Shown piece by piece: positions 34,300 to 48,295 of a stretch of DNA of 64,000 nucleotides (position 1 is its first letter; each line of letters opens with the position of its first letter). The notes under the pieces were generated by a model that had not been told where the DNA came from, made no database searches, and saw only the letters and a program-made list of their open reading frames with translations. The stretch covers positions 1 to 64,000 of the forward strand of contig JABSTR010000944.1 in assembly GCA_013339765.2 (NCBI GenBank), in the 5' to 3' direction. Origin of the DNA: Haemaphysalis longicornis. Taxonomy: Eukaryota > Arthropoda > Arachnida > Ixodida > Ixodidae. The position numbers and the translations under genes were made by a program.

Positions 34300-36180
34300 A
34301 CAGGGATAGTTATCTGGCTTTGGGAAAGAAAGCGGCGGCAGGGGCGAAAATGAACCTTCGGTGCGGACCCTTTTCAGGGTCCGATCATGCTTGAGAAGGG
34401 GGGGGGGGGGGGCGCATTCTGTTTATCATATGGCATAAAAAAAGCAGGGTTACGGGGTTCTTTCTTCGCTCGGTACACAACGTATACAATGAAGTCCTAT
34501 GTGGTTTTGTAAATATATGTCAACTTTTCACGCAGTTATGTGTTGTTTAGTTAACCTGACACTCTGGTCTGTATATGTACAAGTCCGGCGTAAGACCGAC
34601 AACCGAGTACCAGCTGCTATGGGACTGCTGCCAGCAAGATAAATGAATCGGGTGCTATCTATCCAGGCGTCCGAACCTTCCAGGATGCGTACAGGCGTTT
34701 CTTAGTATGCACAGAGAACTAGGGGCCCGGCTTGCGAACTGACACAATGTGCTATGTAGAGAAACATTTGAACCTATACTCACGTCGCCACTCATATAGA
34801 AGATCGCAGTTTCATAGCGAGCTCATCTATACCTCGGAGAGAAACCTGTGTTTCCTGAATGTCGCAGGCAACTTTTCGAGCCGGAGGCAGTCGCCAAGCG
34901 CTTTCTAGATACAGTAGTAAAAACGTATAGCACACTTTGAAAATACCTTCGACCTCGAAGACCTGCTGCGAGTTAAGATCTTCTCCTCACAATATTTTTT
35001 ACGTGTATCGCCGATAGGGTACTTCGGCGTACGCAAAAACTTCTCCAAGAAGGGGACGGGGACAACCAAGCTATTGCTATTTAGTTATTAGCAAGTAAAA
35101 AAACCGAAGAAACCGTGTGATTTTAAGCTATTTCGTCACAACATGAACACTCAGTTACGATAGTTAACGCTTCGACAGGAGGATCTAGTGATGCAAAGCG
35201 GAACACGCACCCTATTAGGTACTAGACGTCTTATCGATGTCCAAGCCATGAAATATTGACAGGGTCGCCGAGCTGAGAGCTCTCGCCTGAGTTCAACGAA
35301 AAAGGCCTCTAATCTGTAGGTATGATCAGATAAGCGCGTATACGAACTAGTGTTGAGTCGTACCGTACGTAACTCACAAATGGATGCGCGCGATCTTTCC
35401 ACTACAGCAGCCAACAACAACAACAACGATTTTCCGTTGACGCGCCAAATGCGTCACCGCTTAAGTAAGCGCGCCACGACGAAACAAAGAAGATCCGCAC
35501 GCATCTCGGCTGTCTTTCCTCCGGTTCCGGTGGCACCACATCCGTTCCCCGGGCTACTGAACGGATTGGAACGAACGGCGGGCAGCCGAGCGTGCCCTGT
35601 GTGTTCATCGCCAGCCTACGTTCATTCAAACGCGACATGCACTTCGGGGCCTTTAAAGGCTGAATAAAAGGTTTGTCCTTATCCTCGACCCCACGATTAC
35701 GCGCCGAGGATTGACGTGGCCGCGCTACAATAAAACGTCATTGTCCTCTATCCACCAATCGTGTGTGTCCTTAGTCTGTGACGCAGAGATCGCGCCACTT
35801 GTTCTTATAATACTGTATGGCAATTCTCCAATATAGCTTAACTTCAACATTGCAAATCCCACCAGAGCGCCAGGTTGCCAGCTTTGCTGGGCTATCTGCT
35901 TGACTGGGTGGAAGGGCAGATTTTTCGCGGGAAAGGTAACCGTTACGGCTTGTTCTCAACGTTCACGGGGTGAACGGGGAGTGCTTTAGAGCACCGATGT
36001 GGTGAGGCAGTTGTCCAGATTGTCTTGACTCCTGCCGCACATGTCATCCGCATCTTCAGGGCTGCTAGTAGCTTGCCGCTAACAGCACGACTAAAATATC
36101 ACGCGTTGTTATGTAATGTCAATGGATCAAGACCTATGGTAAGACGGGCGCATATGAAATCACTCCGATGCGAGGGTGAT
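34300..36180. other. Intergenic, mostly unassigned
   Basis: A run of 15 G occurs near 34399-34413. The GC-rich stretch 35430-35740 has an open frame (35350-35667) without family likeness. No gene can be supported. Confidence 0.4.
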
Positions 36181-36183
36181 GTC

Positions 36184-36205
36184 TATATCAATCAATCAAT
36201 CAATC

Positions 36206-36272
<67 letters not shown>
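36184..36272. repeat. AATC tetranucleotide microsatellite
   Basis: About 21 units of TCAA/AATC, with one missing base near 36205. Confidence 0.95.
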
Positions 36273-36273
<1 letters not shown>

Positions 36274-36279
36274 GCCTAC

Positions 36280-37590
36280 CTACTACCCCAGCCCAAAAAC
36301 ATTTCTGGCACTGTCTGCACGTTGCCTGGAGGGAAGCGAAACTTTCGCTCGGAGGCGACAATCAGGCCGATGCCAGACGAAATTACCTTGCCGGACGTTT
36401 GTCGAAGCTACTGGAAAGTAGACGTAGAGGGGAAAAAAACGCGCCATGGGACGGAAGTTTACTACGGTCAATTAAACCTGTCGCATTGACGAAGTCCTCT
36501 GGACAGGAAACTGACTTCGCTATGAGCGATACTTCGTTAAAAGCGGGGATGTATTTTTATGCACTGCAGTGGGGACCATGAAGGGAAACCCCTCGAATAA
36601 AGTGAATTCTTTGTTGTATCGAGAGTACTAGCAATAGTACCAAGCAATGCCCGGGTGGGCCACTATAGTAATTACACTAATGGGTGGACTGCTAAGTATT
36701 ATGAGGTCGGTGTAAAGAATGCCCATCAGTCACAGTTTTACGATAAATAACATGGGCTCGTACGGGAGGCATGTGTTGCAGAAATTCCCCACACATGGCG
36801 ACCGCTATGCTACGCGGGAAAATTGAACTGAATTTCACTTCGAGAGGAGCGTAATTTTTAAAAATCCAGCTTGCCTGTTTTTACGATTCATCAGACAAAA
36901 TCTTCAGATTGGCATGTATAAGCAAGAACAAAATGAATATATCAGCGTGCTTTAAAGTTGAGACATCCGTAAAAACAGGTCATTTAAAGAAAATCCCTTA
37001 TACCAGCGAAAAAAGGATATGAGCGTTATGTACCGCATGCATGCTGCAGCCCCGTTCCTGCTATACTAACACTCCGTTCGCGTCAGCTCCACAGTCGCAC
37101 CGACGCGGCGACGCCATGTCTCGTGTTACAAGCCGCCTACGCCACTGGCACATTCGCATCTTTGTGCGCTTTCGAGACAACCTATTTTGCCTGCTTCGCT
37201 CCAACAAACAGTTTTGCCTTGGACTCCTACTCGCAAACACCTCAATGAGATGGGAGTATTTCAGCTCATTTTTCAATAGAGCAACTTTATGTCCACAGTT
37301 CCGGATATAAGGAACTTTATGGGCACAATCAAAGGATTTGCTCATTCTTCCGCAGCTCTATAAATCAGAACCACAATATCAGTGAATAGGACTGGACTCT
37401 TTTGTCAAGAATCATGGAAGAAGCGACCTGTGTCCCTTTGTGAGACCATGCAGATGGGTGAAGAGGCATAATAGTGTCATGACGATTATCGAGCTGCTGC
37501 TGCCGATTGCTGCTGCTCTTCAGCAGTTGATTGAGACTGGAAATTCAGAGACCGCCCCTTGGGCGCCTATTCTTTTGCTCTGAATATCAC
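36280..37590. other. Intergenic, nothing recognised
   Basis: The open frames here have no family likeness and no flanking splice evidence. Confidence 0.4.
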
Positions 37591-37596
37591 CTGGTG

Positions 37597-38400
37597 GTTT
37601 TCTGACCAGCCTGCACACAGCGGCAACAGCCCTGGCGCTGACCCTTATTGAAAGCACTGCAGGCTGTTTCACTACATTTGCCATCGGCTCTTTCTTTCGT
37701 GAAATGTGTGAACCCAGTGTTAGCGAAAAAGTGGCGGAATGTGGAACATGAGTTAAAAATCAAATTTGACAAAGCCACGAAAGCAGCGGATATCTTCCAT
37801 ACCGAAGTACGGTTGCCACGGCGCCGGAGGAGCATGAGGGCCGTGAGCGACCCAGCGACATTCTATTGCATTCAGGTATGCGTGCCTTTCTTGGGCTGTT
37901 TATGCAACCAGCTGAGAGAGAGATTTGCAAAACGGGAGTCAATCCTGATTTCCTTTGGCTATGTTCTTCCGTCGCAAATAGCGTCCAACCGTCCAGACGA
38001 TGTCGTTAAAGAAACTTCTAGACTTCTACGCGGAAGGCGTTGACAGGAACCAGGCGAAGAGATGCGGCACAAGTGGAAAACTAACAAAAATGTTCGTGCG
38101 AGCGCCCTCGAAGCGCTCGACGCCTGCGACCGACTGTTCTACCCAACCAAACGGAGGATTTTTCAAATCTTGGTCACGCTTCCAGTAACGACGGCTACCA
38201 CTGGGCGCTCATTCTTAACCATATCTGAGACGACTGAAGACTTGCCTGCGCGTCACAACGTCTCAAGCAAGGCTTGTGGCTCATGTCCACCTCTACTCAC
38301 ACCCAGAAGTAGCAGTTGAGGTTGAGCAAGGTATTCACGTTTCGCGCTATCTTCACATCGACGCCTTGAATTTCTTGTGTGAGTCAACCTCGAAATATGG
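37597..38400 (+). pseudogene. hAT transposase relic (DUF4371/ZMYM-like type)
   Basis: Frames in order: SLHTAATALALTL, then SKALQAVSLHL-like sequence (ALQAVSLHLPSALSFVKCVN), TEVRLPRRRRSMRA, LRERFAKRESILISFGYVLP, LEALDACDRLFYPTKRRIFQ and ILVTLPVTTATTGRSF. The last block is the hAT C-terminal dimerisation motif (LPVTTATxERSFSxLRR), followed by a HVHLYSHPEV-like piece. Several frameshifts disable it. The family is unrelated in sequence to the two hAT copies at 3090-9701. Confidence 0.7.
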
Positions 38401-38529
38401 AAAAAATCAACCGATGAACCTTATGCCCAACTTCATGCTTTGTTTCGTTTCACATTGGGTTATACTGACATTTGGAACACACATCGCTTTCGTGCTAACT
38501 ACAAACTATAATATTTTCAGCACAACCTC

Positions 38530-38605
38530 AGCAAAATTCAGGGCTGCCATCACCAGGTTGAAGAGGAAGGGGCTGACGACGGAGCCCTGAGGGGTGCCCA
38601 TCTCC
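38530..38605 (-). pseudogene. Short LINE reverse transcriptase fragment
   Basis: The reverse strand reads GTPQGSVVSPFLFNLVMAAL, the conserved motif B of LINE reverse transcriptase. Nothing else of the element is seen nearby. Confidence 0.7.
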
Positions 38606-38699
38606 ACCGGCCGAAGTGCCGACAGGGAGGAACAAAAATTTTAGTCATTTCAAGGAGACGTTAGTCTCCCTGTGGGAGCTCTCAAAATAATCAGGCGCA

Positions 38700-39900
38700 G
38701 CCTGAAAAATTAAGCCCTAGATAGCCCTGCGCCCCCTTCCAAACAACCCCCTCCTTTCTTAGGCCACTGGCCACCCCTTTTCGCAATAAAGATTTATACA
38801 TACATAAATTTTACGAAACCCAGCGATATTTTATAGATTTGATACTAACTCATTAAACTTGACTTATTTGTGGTTTTTCCCTGCTTCAGTTTTTTTTTCG
38901 CAGTGTCTGCGTTTATATCAGTTAGTTTGTAACCTGTTATACTGAATGGTGTTTATGTTATTTTGGAGTCAAATGCCTCAATCTGTTTGTATTGTCCTCG
39001 CTTCCGCTTTTGCTTATACAGCCAGTTATCCATATACTGCATTGTAATTTGCTACACGCATTTACTTTATCTCTTGTCTTGTGTTTCCAAACAGTATTGT
39101 TCGCTATCATGTTATGATTCACTACTTTTGTTGTTATATCTTGTTTTCTTATGTATTCTGAATTGAAATTTTCGGAAACATTGTATTGTTCATGTTCCCA
39201 ATGTTTTTTACCAGATATGCACCTGCCATGTAAGCCAAGCCTTGTATTGGTTACTGGGCCTTAGTCAAGTGGCCTTTAACGACGTGTAAACCATAAAATC
39301 ATCTAGATTATCTTCTTGTAAACAATTCGAACTGAATTATATAGCTCATGTGGACAAAATGCTGAAGCATTCATTTTAACGTTGTGACCAATTTTTGTTC
39401 AAATAAATGCTTCGTTCACTGTTTTATTCTTCGAATCGTGTCCTCCCTTCTGTTGCACAACGCGTTATTTTGCATTTGACTATGTGTCGCTAAATTATTA
39501 TGCCTACTATCCGCTCCTATTTTGTAACAACTGGTGCTTTTATTGGCCTCAAAGTGAGTGGCAGTATTTATTAGTGCAAAACAAATTCGGTCAAATTTCT
39601 TATCCTACCATCGTGTCCGATTAAGACCGGTAGTAAATACTCCCAGACGATATGAAGCCTTACAGGCTGTTTATCACCGCTCGCCAAAGGAAGGCGTCAA
39701 GACGCAGAGGGCCGCCACCCAAGATTCTGGGGGACTGTAGGAGGGGAGAGGGGTATTGATGATGATATTGACTCTGTCTGTCATCAACTAAAGACTGCCC
39801 ATCATCAATCTTCCGTCACAAGCGATGCGTTGAAACTACGCGACTTCGACGTCTACTTCTATCCCGACCCTGCCGAAACGCAAAAATAAAGAGAACCACC
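38700..39900. other. Intergenic, AT-rich, nothing recognised
   Basis: No coding or repeat feature could be supported. Confidence 0.4.
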
Positions 39901-39999
39901 GGAGGGTCATGCAGAGGGCGGCTACTATACCCTGGAAATTAAGTGTTTTCAATTTTCACATTTCGAAATATTGGTTATTATTGTTTTCATTTTTTATGT

Positions 40000-41140
40000 G
40001 GGTGCGGATGGTCCGGTACGGACTGTGGGTCCGGTCAGGACGGTCTTTTCGAATTCGGTCTTTCGGCCTCTGCAACGCCTCAGCGACAGTTGAACGATTC
40101 ATGGACACGATTCTGCGAGGCTTAAAGTGGGAAATGTGTCTTTGTTATTTGGACGACGTCGTGATATTCGGACGAAGATTTGATGAGCATAATACACGCC
40201 TAGCGAACCGTTCCCCAATGCCTGCAAAGCGCTGGCCTAGTGCTTAACTCAAAGAAATGCCGTTTTGGTGAACGTCAGGATGCTGGTTCCTTGTCGGACA
40301 ACGATGACAACAGACCGGACGCAGCTGTCCAAAGCTTTTAAGCAACCCCAATCAGTGCGAGAGCTTCTTGGGACTTCCCTCGCACTTCCGTCGCTTTGTT
40401 CCTACCCCGCTGACCTGGCGTCTCCTCTGACTGGCCTGTTGCAAAACAACGTCCCCTGTCCATCAGTTCAAATTTCTTTTGACATCGGGACCCATCCTTC
40501 GCCACTACGATCCCTGCGCTCCAACTGAAATACATGCAGACGCTAGCGGCATTGGACTTGGTGCAGTAATAATACAGAGTCCCGACAATGCAGAGCATTG
40601 CGATCGCTTACGCCAGCGGCCTGCCTAAGCAAGGCTGGACGGAACCACACAGTAACCGAGCAAGAATGTTTGACTGTGGTCTTTGCAATAATCAAATTTT
40701 GTTCCTACATATAAGGCCACCGTTTTCGAATCGTCACCGATCACCACGCGCTCTGCTGGCTGGTCGGCCTCTTTGACCTGATTAGTCGACTCTCAAGATG
40801 GCTCTAAGACTTCAAGAGACAAGAGTACGATTTCGTCGTAAACGTACAAAAGTGGCCGTCGGCACGCGGGTGCTGATTGCCTTTCCCGACTTCCTAATGC
40901 GTAAAGTGACTGTGAAGAAGACAATTTTGACGACTGTTTAGCAGCTGTTGACCCGACGTATCCAGACCATACGACTTTCCCAAGCAGCGGAAGGACCCGA
41001 GCCTTCAGTCCCTTTTCGCTGCTGCTAGTCACTCTGGGGCGGCTCCTCACGGCTACTTCTTTCATGACGGGCTGCTTTATACAAAAATTACAAGCCTTGG
41101 GGCGCACGATACCTTCTGATCGTACCAACGTCACCATTTA
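40000..41140 (+). pseudogene. Ty3/Gypsy LTR-retrotransposon pol relic (RT and RNase H)
   Basis: Pieces in successive frames: ERFMDTILRGLKWEMCLCYL with the catalytic YLDDVVIF near 40143-40165, a FKQPQSVRELL block, the RNase H string IHADASGIGLGAVIIQ near 40530, a VTDHHALCWL-like stretch near 40735 and a HDGLLYTK / GARYLLIVP piece near 41065-41125. The order RT, RNase H, then spacer is that of Ty3/Gypsy pol. LTRs and integrase were not found. Multiple frameshifts and stops make it non-functional. It is cut off by a foldback arm from 41184. Confidence 0.75.
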
Positions 41141-41183
41141 CATATCAGTTTTACGCATTAATTTAACAGAAATGGTACAGATG

Positions 41184-41942
41184 AAATTAAAAAAATGGCC
41201 GCGTATCTGCTCCTTTCGTTGCAAATGTCGTCAAAAGACAATAGCTTTGAAAACATTTGCCAAGGAAATGCCCCCCTTTGCTTTCCCGCTCACCTCTCAT
41301 GCTGTTCCTGTTCCGTCGGCGCTCATCCCAAGGTAAAGGTTTGCTCAAGGCGATTTGAATTTACCGCGTTCCACTGCTACAGGCCGGGTTATTCGATGCC
41401 AGCGCTGCAGTACGGCGGAGGACGCGCGTGAATCGATGGCTGCCGACCACCGTGCTGCTGACTTCAAGATTTATAGAACCGCAGTTGCCGTGCTCCACGT
41501 GCGGTTCCAAGCAGAAAGTGGAACCAAGCTAGTGGAACCTCTCGCCGCAGTTGCCGCGTGATTTCTTCATTTGCCGCCAGGAGTTGGCGCGGGCAAACAG
41601 CAGGCGGCGGTTTTTCTGCAGTAGATGTAGAATATCATTTGCTATCGAAAAACCAAGCATCCGTAAATTTTTTTATAAAGGAACACTGTAAATATCTCTT
41701 GTGTACTAATTTCCTGTCTCATATTTGCGTAATGTCTTGTTCTTGTTCAACAAAGTTGACAAGTATGAACATATAATTTGGGCTTAGACGTTTATGAGTA
41801 TATAAGACTATTTCGCAGTGTCCATTTTACTTTAGCCGAGTGGCTGAATAGAGTCACAGACAGACACACAGACAGACAGACATACATACACAGGCCAAAA
41901 TTTCTGGGTTTAAGTGGCCCAAGAAAGACTATAGTCTTTAAA
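41184..41942 (+). mobile_element. Single arm of the foldback family (plus orientation)
   Basis: It runs from AAATTAAAAAAATGGCCGCG to CCCAAGAAAGACTATAGTC and matches the left arm 5481-6224 along its length, including the ccgccaggagttggcgcggg block and the CAGACAGACA stretch. No opposite arm lies nearby. Confidence 0.8.
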
Positions 41943-42275
41943 ATATGCATCTTATGCATGTCTTCCCACTGATCACCTGCATAAATTATTCGTTCCACAG
42001 TGCCGCTCTAATTTATTTTTCTACTCATTTATCCCAAAAACCACCACTGCATGGAACCACCTCCCCGGCTCAATTGCTAGCATAACCGATTTGTCTGCAT
42101 TTAAAAATGCTATAGAAAAACACTTTAGCTAATCCGCGTTTTTGTTGTTTTCTTTTTCTTCGATTTTTCCTGTTTTTGATACCCTTTCCTGTGTTTGCAT
42201 TATGTATCAACTCCACTCCCTTCTGTAACGCCTTCGGGCCTTGAAGGTACAAATAAATGAAATGAAATGAAAGAT
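41942..42275 (+). pseudogene. LINE 3' fragment: C-terminal ORF2 codons and AAATG tail
   Basis: The frame HLHKLFVPQCRSNLFFYSFI, then TTTAWNHLPGSIASITDLSA and FKNAIEKHFS ends in TAA at 42130-42132. The TxxWNxLP...F block is the usual end of CR1/Jockey-type ORF2. About 110 bases later a GAAATGAAATGAAA tail follows AAATAAAT. Confidence 0.7.
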
Positions 42276-42279
42276 GAAA

Positions 42280-45200
42280 GCCTGCACTAAAACAGCTCGG
42301 CAAATAACGCTTCGGGATACGATAAAAATGACCGAAAAACGAGCCAACACCGCAAACGCCTTGATTTCCACAAAAACGCATAATTGGCAGTAGTAACATA
42401 TAAAACCGTTATACTGTACAAATAATTGTACAGATAAAATCCCCGAAGATCAAAAATACAAAAAATGAAAAAATCACCAACAAAACTTTTTTCTGCGACC
42501 TTGGAGGTCGTCTTGGGGTGTAAGGGTGTGTGGGGTGGAGGGGTGTAAGTTCAAATATAAGAGGGGGGGGGGGGGGGGTAGCAGGACAACCGGACCCCCC
42601 TCCGGATCCGCCAATGTATATGATAACACAACTAACAATGCTTGAAATTAAGCCATCGACCGTACTAAGCAGTTCAATCACAGCAGCTGCAAATACGTCA
42701 ATCTTCAATACATCACCCCCGCTCCCGTCCTTCACCTCCAAGAGGAAAAAACGAACATTTCTGGCACGCGCGCTTGCGTCAAGGGCCACTTCCTTTTTCG
42801 TCTGTAGCAGAAGGCGTCCAGCCAGTGAATGACTGCTGCTGTGTTTATTTTTGCCGTTTTTTTTTCTCGTCACACGTAGAAAGTGCGGCACGAGCACGAC
42901 GTCTACCGCTAATTGTCGCTCGCGAGGCCACTCGCTTTCACAAAAGGGGAGGCGTAGTAGTGGCAAAATGCTTCGCCAGGATACACGTTGTGCGCAAGCG
43001 GAAGAGCCGTGCGCGCAGCGCACCTGCCAGCGCCTTTGACGAGTTGCGATTCACCGATCTGGCCACAAAGGCCTCTCCAATTGTGCTACGTTAGTCTCCA
43101 CGTTTCACGGTCACGCCTTAACTCATGTCTCTTTTTAATTGACTTGTACCTTGCTTCAGATCAAGAAGTGTTCGGTCATGCTTGCATCATCGTGCGTCGA
43201 ATTGAGGCGCCAGTAGCAGACGACGCCCCGCTCAATCGCTAGTGGCGACATCTGTCGTCTTGCGGTTCGGACAGAGCGGGGAACTACCGAGGCAGCGCTA
43301 GCAGCGGTTGCGTTATTTCACGGTTATTTTCGTTCTTGCAATCGTGGTGGGGGCAGGTCGGAGGCTCGAAGCCTCGGTTCACGGAGGAGAGGCCCGAACC
43401 GCCGCGCGGCGAACTTCCTCCGGCCACGTGATAATCGCGTCGCAGATTTTATGATCGTGTGCTCCGCTCTTCCGTCCTGCCGTCACATCCCACCACTTAG
43501 GCCACCGGGGAGCAGCATCGACTCCGAGGGATTGGCCGTCTGAAAAACCTCACGACTCCCGGCAACCCCGGCAACCTCAGGTGAAGCTGTCTTGGACTTC
43601 GAGCCGCTCGAGCTATGCGGAAGCAACCGACTCATCTCGGTATTTTCGCTTTGTTGCGCCACCGGGCCACCCCGTAGTTCCAAACCCTTGTGGCTTTTGA
43701 GCGTGTTTCTCGCTAGCTCACTAGGCTGTGCCGGCTCTACGACCACCTGAACGCTCAATCTCCCTTCCTTTTAAAAAAAAGTAATTTTTTTGTTGTAACA
43801 TCCGGCTGTTCGCTGAAGTTTGAACGCTCCGGCTAAAAATGAATTACATCAGGTTACTGACCCCGATTAATTTCTTTCCCGTAGAAAGCGAAACGGGAGA
43901 GCGCTAGCCGTTCGGCGTATCCGCGGAGAATGATACCTTAGCGCACTGTAGATCAAGGTCTCCTCGAGTAACATGAGTTCTTCGCAAGTGATAGGCACTC
44001 GATTAAAGCAACTTTTAGGCGGTTTCACACGTGCGTGTGTATATCTAGAACCATAGCTGGCCGCGAAAACGGGTTCCGGATGCGGGCTTAGTTCGCTCAA
44101 AGTTTTCGTTTTGCTTCCTCAGCTAGCGCCGGGTGCAGACGCTCGCAAGCCGATGTCGCCCGGCTGTCTATTTGGCGTTCACTTCCCCGGCCGCGAAGTC
44201 AGGCCGCCGCTCCGCGTGATCTTTGAAACGGCGCCAATACCGCCTGTTCGGTTTGTCGCGATGCATCCTTGCCATCCGGGGTGCTGCGCCTCTTGTACAT
44301 TATTATTTTTTTCTCGTTGCTTTCCATTTTTTAACCGGAAAAACGGGGTTCTAGAAAGGTCGACGCTCTCGGGCGACCCTGCATCGATGCATACTTATGC
44401 CAGTCTGCGCGCTGTGCCACGGAAGGAATTCAAGAATTTGGATCACTGGGAAGCGCTGGTGCGAATGGAAAAAAATACAGAAAAGGTGGTATTGCAATGA
44501 AATCGTGCTGTGACTATATATATGCGGCTCTTTTCAAACTTGGCCTCACAGAATAATTAATAGCAAAGGAGGGGGTTATAGCAATGAAATAACTTAGCAA
44601 AGCCGTATGGTTTTACTCTATGTTCCAATCGCCAGTTTAAAGCGCTTAACGAACGGCTAACTAGTAGTGTTATCGAGTTTGGTGACCCGACAGTCTTTGT
44701 AGTTCGAAAAAGCTGCTTCCACATGGCTTGAAACTACACGGCAAAGCCTGGTGTTTCTTATGCTGGAAGCGAATTGCACGTATGTGCATTCATGTGCATC
44801 GATGAAACCCAGCCCCCTCAGTATGGCAAACCTCATAGGCCAAGTGCATATAGCCTTATACGGTTACAACACCAAATTTCATTTAGTTTCATCTTCCTGT
44901 TTGATTTAAGAACTGCGAACTCCTTCCAATCAGACGCGTGTGAACAGTGATAAGGCAACATGCTTTCGAATGTTAATGTAAAATAGTCACTTGAAGGTAC
45001 CGAGGGATGGGAATATTGGGGGCAGTTTAGGTTTTTCTAAAGCATGCATGAAATTGGGTTTGAAATCACATTAAAGGTAAACATGTTGCAATAAAAAGCC
45101 GCAGTAAGGCCCCTTTGTGGAAGGTATAGTTTGCCTTTCCTTGACTTGCAGGATGGGAACACACGTTTGGTTTCCTGGCAGACACAGCGTGTTGCGCTCT

Positions 45201-48200
45201 TGCCATAAGGAGAAGCTTAAGGAGTTGGAGAACAATGTTGTCTATGAGGAACAGCCTTGGAAAAGGCGACATTTTCAGGACTGCTTCCTTGTGAATGGCT
45301 TCTGGCTTCCTGCTTGAGAATGTGGTTGTGGATTCCATGTGACTCCTCTTACTCCGAGCTGGGAATTAATTGACGCTGCCCTTATTGGATTCGAAAATTG
45401 TGCTTTCCGGGGTATCCTTGACTGGACACGTATCAGCCTATGTGATACTACTGAAGCTGATTCATCGGCATTTTGAAAAAGTCAGCTGTTCAGCAACAAA
45501 AATGTAGTTGTGACATGCCACGAAATCGCTTCAGCATAGGAAGCCTTGTAACCAAGGTGAACTGCAGATTGCTCGTACAATTCAATGAGAAGTCTAGTTC
45601 AGTGGCACACCCAGACAGGCGTTCGTTTGAAAGGTAGAGAAAAGATCTTGGCCAAAGTGTTGGGGTAATTGACACTCACCGGTATGCCCACTTTGATCCA
45701 CCATTAGTCTAGTTGCGCCGCTTTCAACGGCCTAAATCATGATAATTTTACTCTGGAAAGTTGCAGCGCCACACTGTAATGAGTGGGTTTATCCCAACGG
45801 CAAAGTTCAGAGTTGCTCAGTTTCATTGATGTTCATTTAAAGACATGCAGGAGACGTATGTGGCACTGTTTCAGTAGCCAGTCTGTGGGGTCTGTTTCAG
45901 TAGCCAGATGTTTCTGAATCAGGATACAAGTTCTGAATTCCAGCCCTGAAGACAATATGTGGTCGATTTATTTGAAAGCTCGGGCCATTCACACTGTGCT
46001 ACATTCTTGTACGGAGCAGACTTTAAATTACTTGCCTCCTTCACCACAAAATGAAGCCATTGTAGCAACAGCCATATCTTATCAGTCGGGCGGTGACTTC
46101 TGCTTCACAAGAGACAGTGCAACAGAAACTATAATACCCGTGCCACATGTACATGAAAAATGACAAAAGTGCTTAATGCCTTAGGTTTGAATGCCATTAT
46201 TTCGCTGCTACACGCAAATCTAATGCCATTCACTCTATGTCATTTTTGGTTTAAGGAGTTCCGCACAACTCATTTGCCTTCACGAACGCCTTAAATCTGC
46301 GTACTCTTGAACGCGTTGACCACCAAATGAAACCACCAAAACTCTCAGCACTAGCATGTTGACGCGGAAACGTAGCTGAACTTCGAAATAAGACGCTTTT
46401 TGTGCGCTCTTGGTGGCGAAGTTCTAAAGAAGACAAAATTAACTAAAACAGCGGCAAAAGGCAAGACATCGAGTTACTCGTCATTTTGAATTTTTGGATT
46501 TGGCTACCGCTGGGAGGCGATGGCAGCTGCTGAAGCCACTTTTTAGAAACGGCTCACACCATTTTTTAGAAAACAAAATTTCTCATAACGATTCCTTTCA
46601 CAAAAAACGCTTGCAAGACGTTTCTCTCTACGTTAAAAACTTCTCCAATATGAGTGCATTTCTCTTTTTGGTCATTACCACGATTATGTGTAGCGTACAT
46701 TTAATGCCGTTGCGTTTTTGCGTATGGCACGGCCCGCCCAAATAATGTTATTCGGTATCGGCCTTAAACACTTACTGTCGTTTTTCGTGTACATGTGGTG
46801 TGGGTATGAGTTTAAGTATTGTTGATTACAACTAGTGAAGGCTAGTATGGTACTTTGCTGGCAAGCCCCCAGGCTTCCGTTATGGCTTTGAACATTGAAG
46901 CTCTCACTCAGATCGTTCAGCAAGAATTGCACTTCTAGCCCTGCTGAATGCCCGATGCTTCAGACTGCACAGACAGCCAGGCTTTGGTGGTCTGCAAAAC
47001 GTCGAGCGAGGTTTTTCTAGAGACTGAAGGGAATTAGTCGCATTGTTATGGCAGCGTTCCATTCCCCACTGCCTGGCGCTTCCTGCATGAAGCAGAATGT
47101 TAATTCAGTGTAAGGATTGGTGCGTAGTCGAATGGTTGCTCTTGAAAGCTAGTTGCGCAGTAGTGGCAGCTGTTGGCTGTCACATGGCGACTGCAGGTCT
47201 CTTGCTTCCGACATCGTGCGCCATTTGCTGCCTTCTTGGCTGATGTCCACGCAGATGTCGTCTTACAACACCTCTTCTACTATGTATCTGCGTCTCAATC
47301 CACTTCGGCCTTGTTTGTTTGCCTTCGTTGTCTCCTTCCCGTCTCACAAAAGCTTCCCCCACTTCCGCGAACTATTTTGATTTCCGTGCCGTGCCTATTC
47401 CTTCCTGCCCCACAGAGGTACCCCACTTGAGTGAACTATTTTGATTTCCGCGCCCTGCCTGTTTACCGTTTGTAGATGGTCGGTCCCCGTCGTGGTCGAA
47501 TGCGTGTTAGGTTTCCTTCTGCGAGTCTTCCGAGCCCATTTTAGACCTTGATTTATTGTGAGCGAATTCTTGAGCACAGGGCTGATTTTAAACACACTCT
47601 CTTTGCCCCACCGTACACCCATTTTTTTTTTTTGACACTGACAATGATAATTGCTGACTGGGTGGGCTCAGGATTGTGTCAATCCTACTCCTAAGGCGGA
47701 TTGAAATACTGGTCTTCTGCTTTTGTAAGTGAATTTTGGTAGCAAGTTGCTTTAAAGCCATAGCCTGTTTAGGTTTTTCTCAAGAAGCCTGAATTTGAGG
47801 GAATGCTTCTACTGCCAAGGGTATTCCAGTGCACAGGAGGGAGAGGCTGACCTTTGTTTTATAGACGCCCTGTCCAGATTTCGTTGTGGCGGTTTATACT
47901 TTGCCACTGCCGTGCAGCCGTGTGGCAGCCGTACAGTCTGTGAGAGTTTAATGTGTAATAGCTGGAAGAAGACCTAGATACTTGCAGCGTGGCAAAGCGT
48001 GCAATTTAGAGGGCTACAGTCATTCCCAGGTTCTCGTATTTTACCTCGCAACTAGTGAAAACTTTGTTAGTCTACATCGATCATTGGTTCCGGCGAGGGA
48101 GAGGTGCGGGGTGAAGGATAGGTTAGCGGTATTCAACTTTGCACGTACGGGAGGACATTAATAGAGGAGCGTGGATTGCAACAGCTGGGCTGTTTTGAAG

Positions 48201-48295
48201 GCACTACTCAGTTGTTTTCTAGCATGCTGTCTGAGACTCTACTGCCAGTTAACAATAGGGAGGTTACAATCCTATTCGCTTTTTCTGTCTTACAG
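42280..48295. other. Intergenic, upstream of gene B, mostly unassigned
   Basis: A G run lies at 42565-42578. A GC-rich, CG-rich stretch is at 43180-43700. Open frames at 42409-43023 (minus) and 44111-44500 (plus) show no family likeness. The promoter and any upstream 5' exon of gene B should lie here but were not located. Confidence 0.4.

Noticed and set aside
42409..43023. Minus-strand open frame of 204 codons
   Set aside because: Low-complexity proline and glycine runs from a G tract; no family motif and no splice support.
44111..44500. Plus-strand open frame of 129 codons
   Set aside because: No recognisable domain, no splice sites and no conserved block; kept as unassigned.
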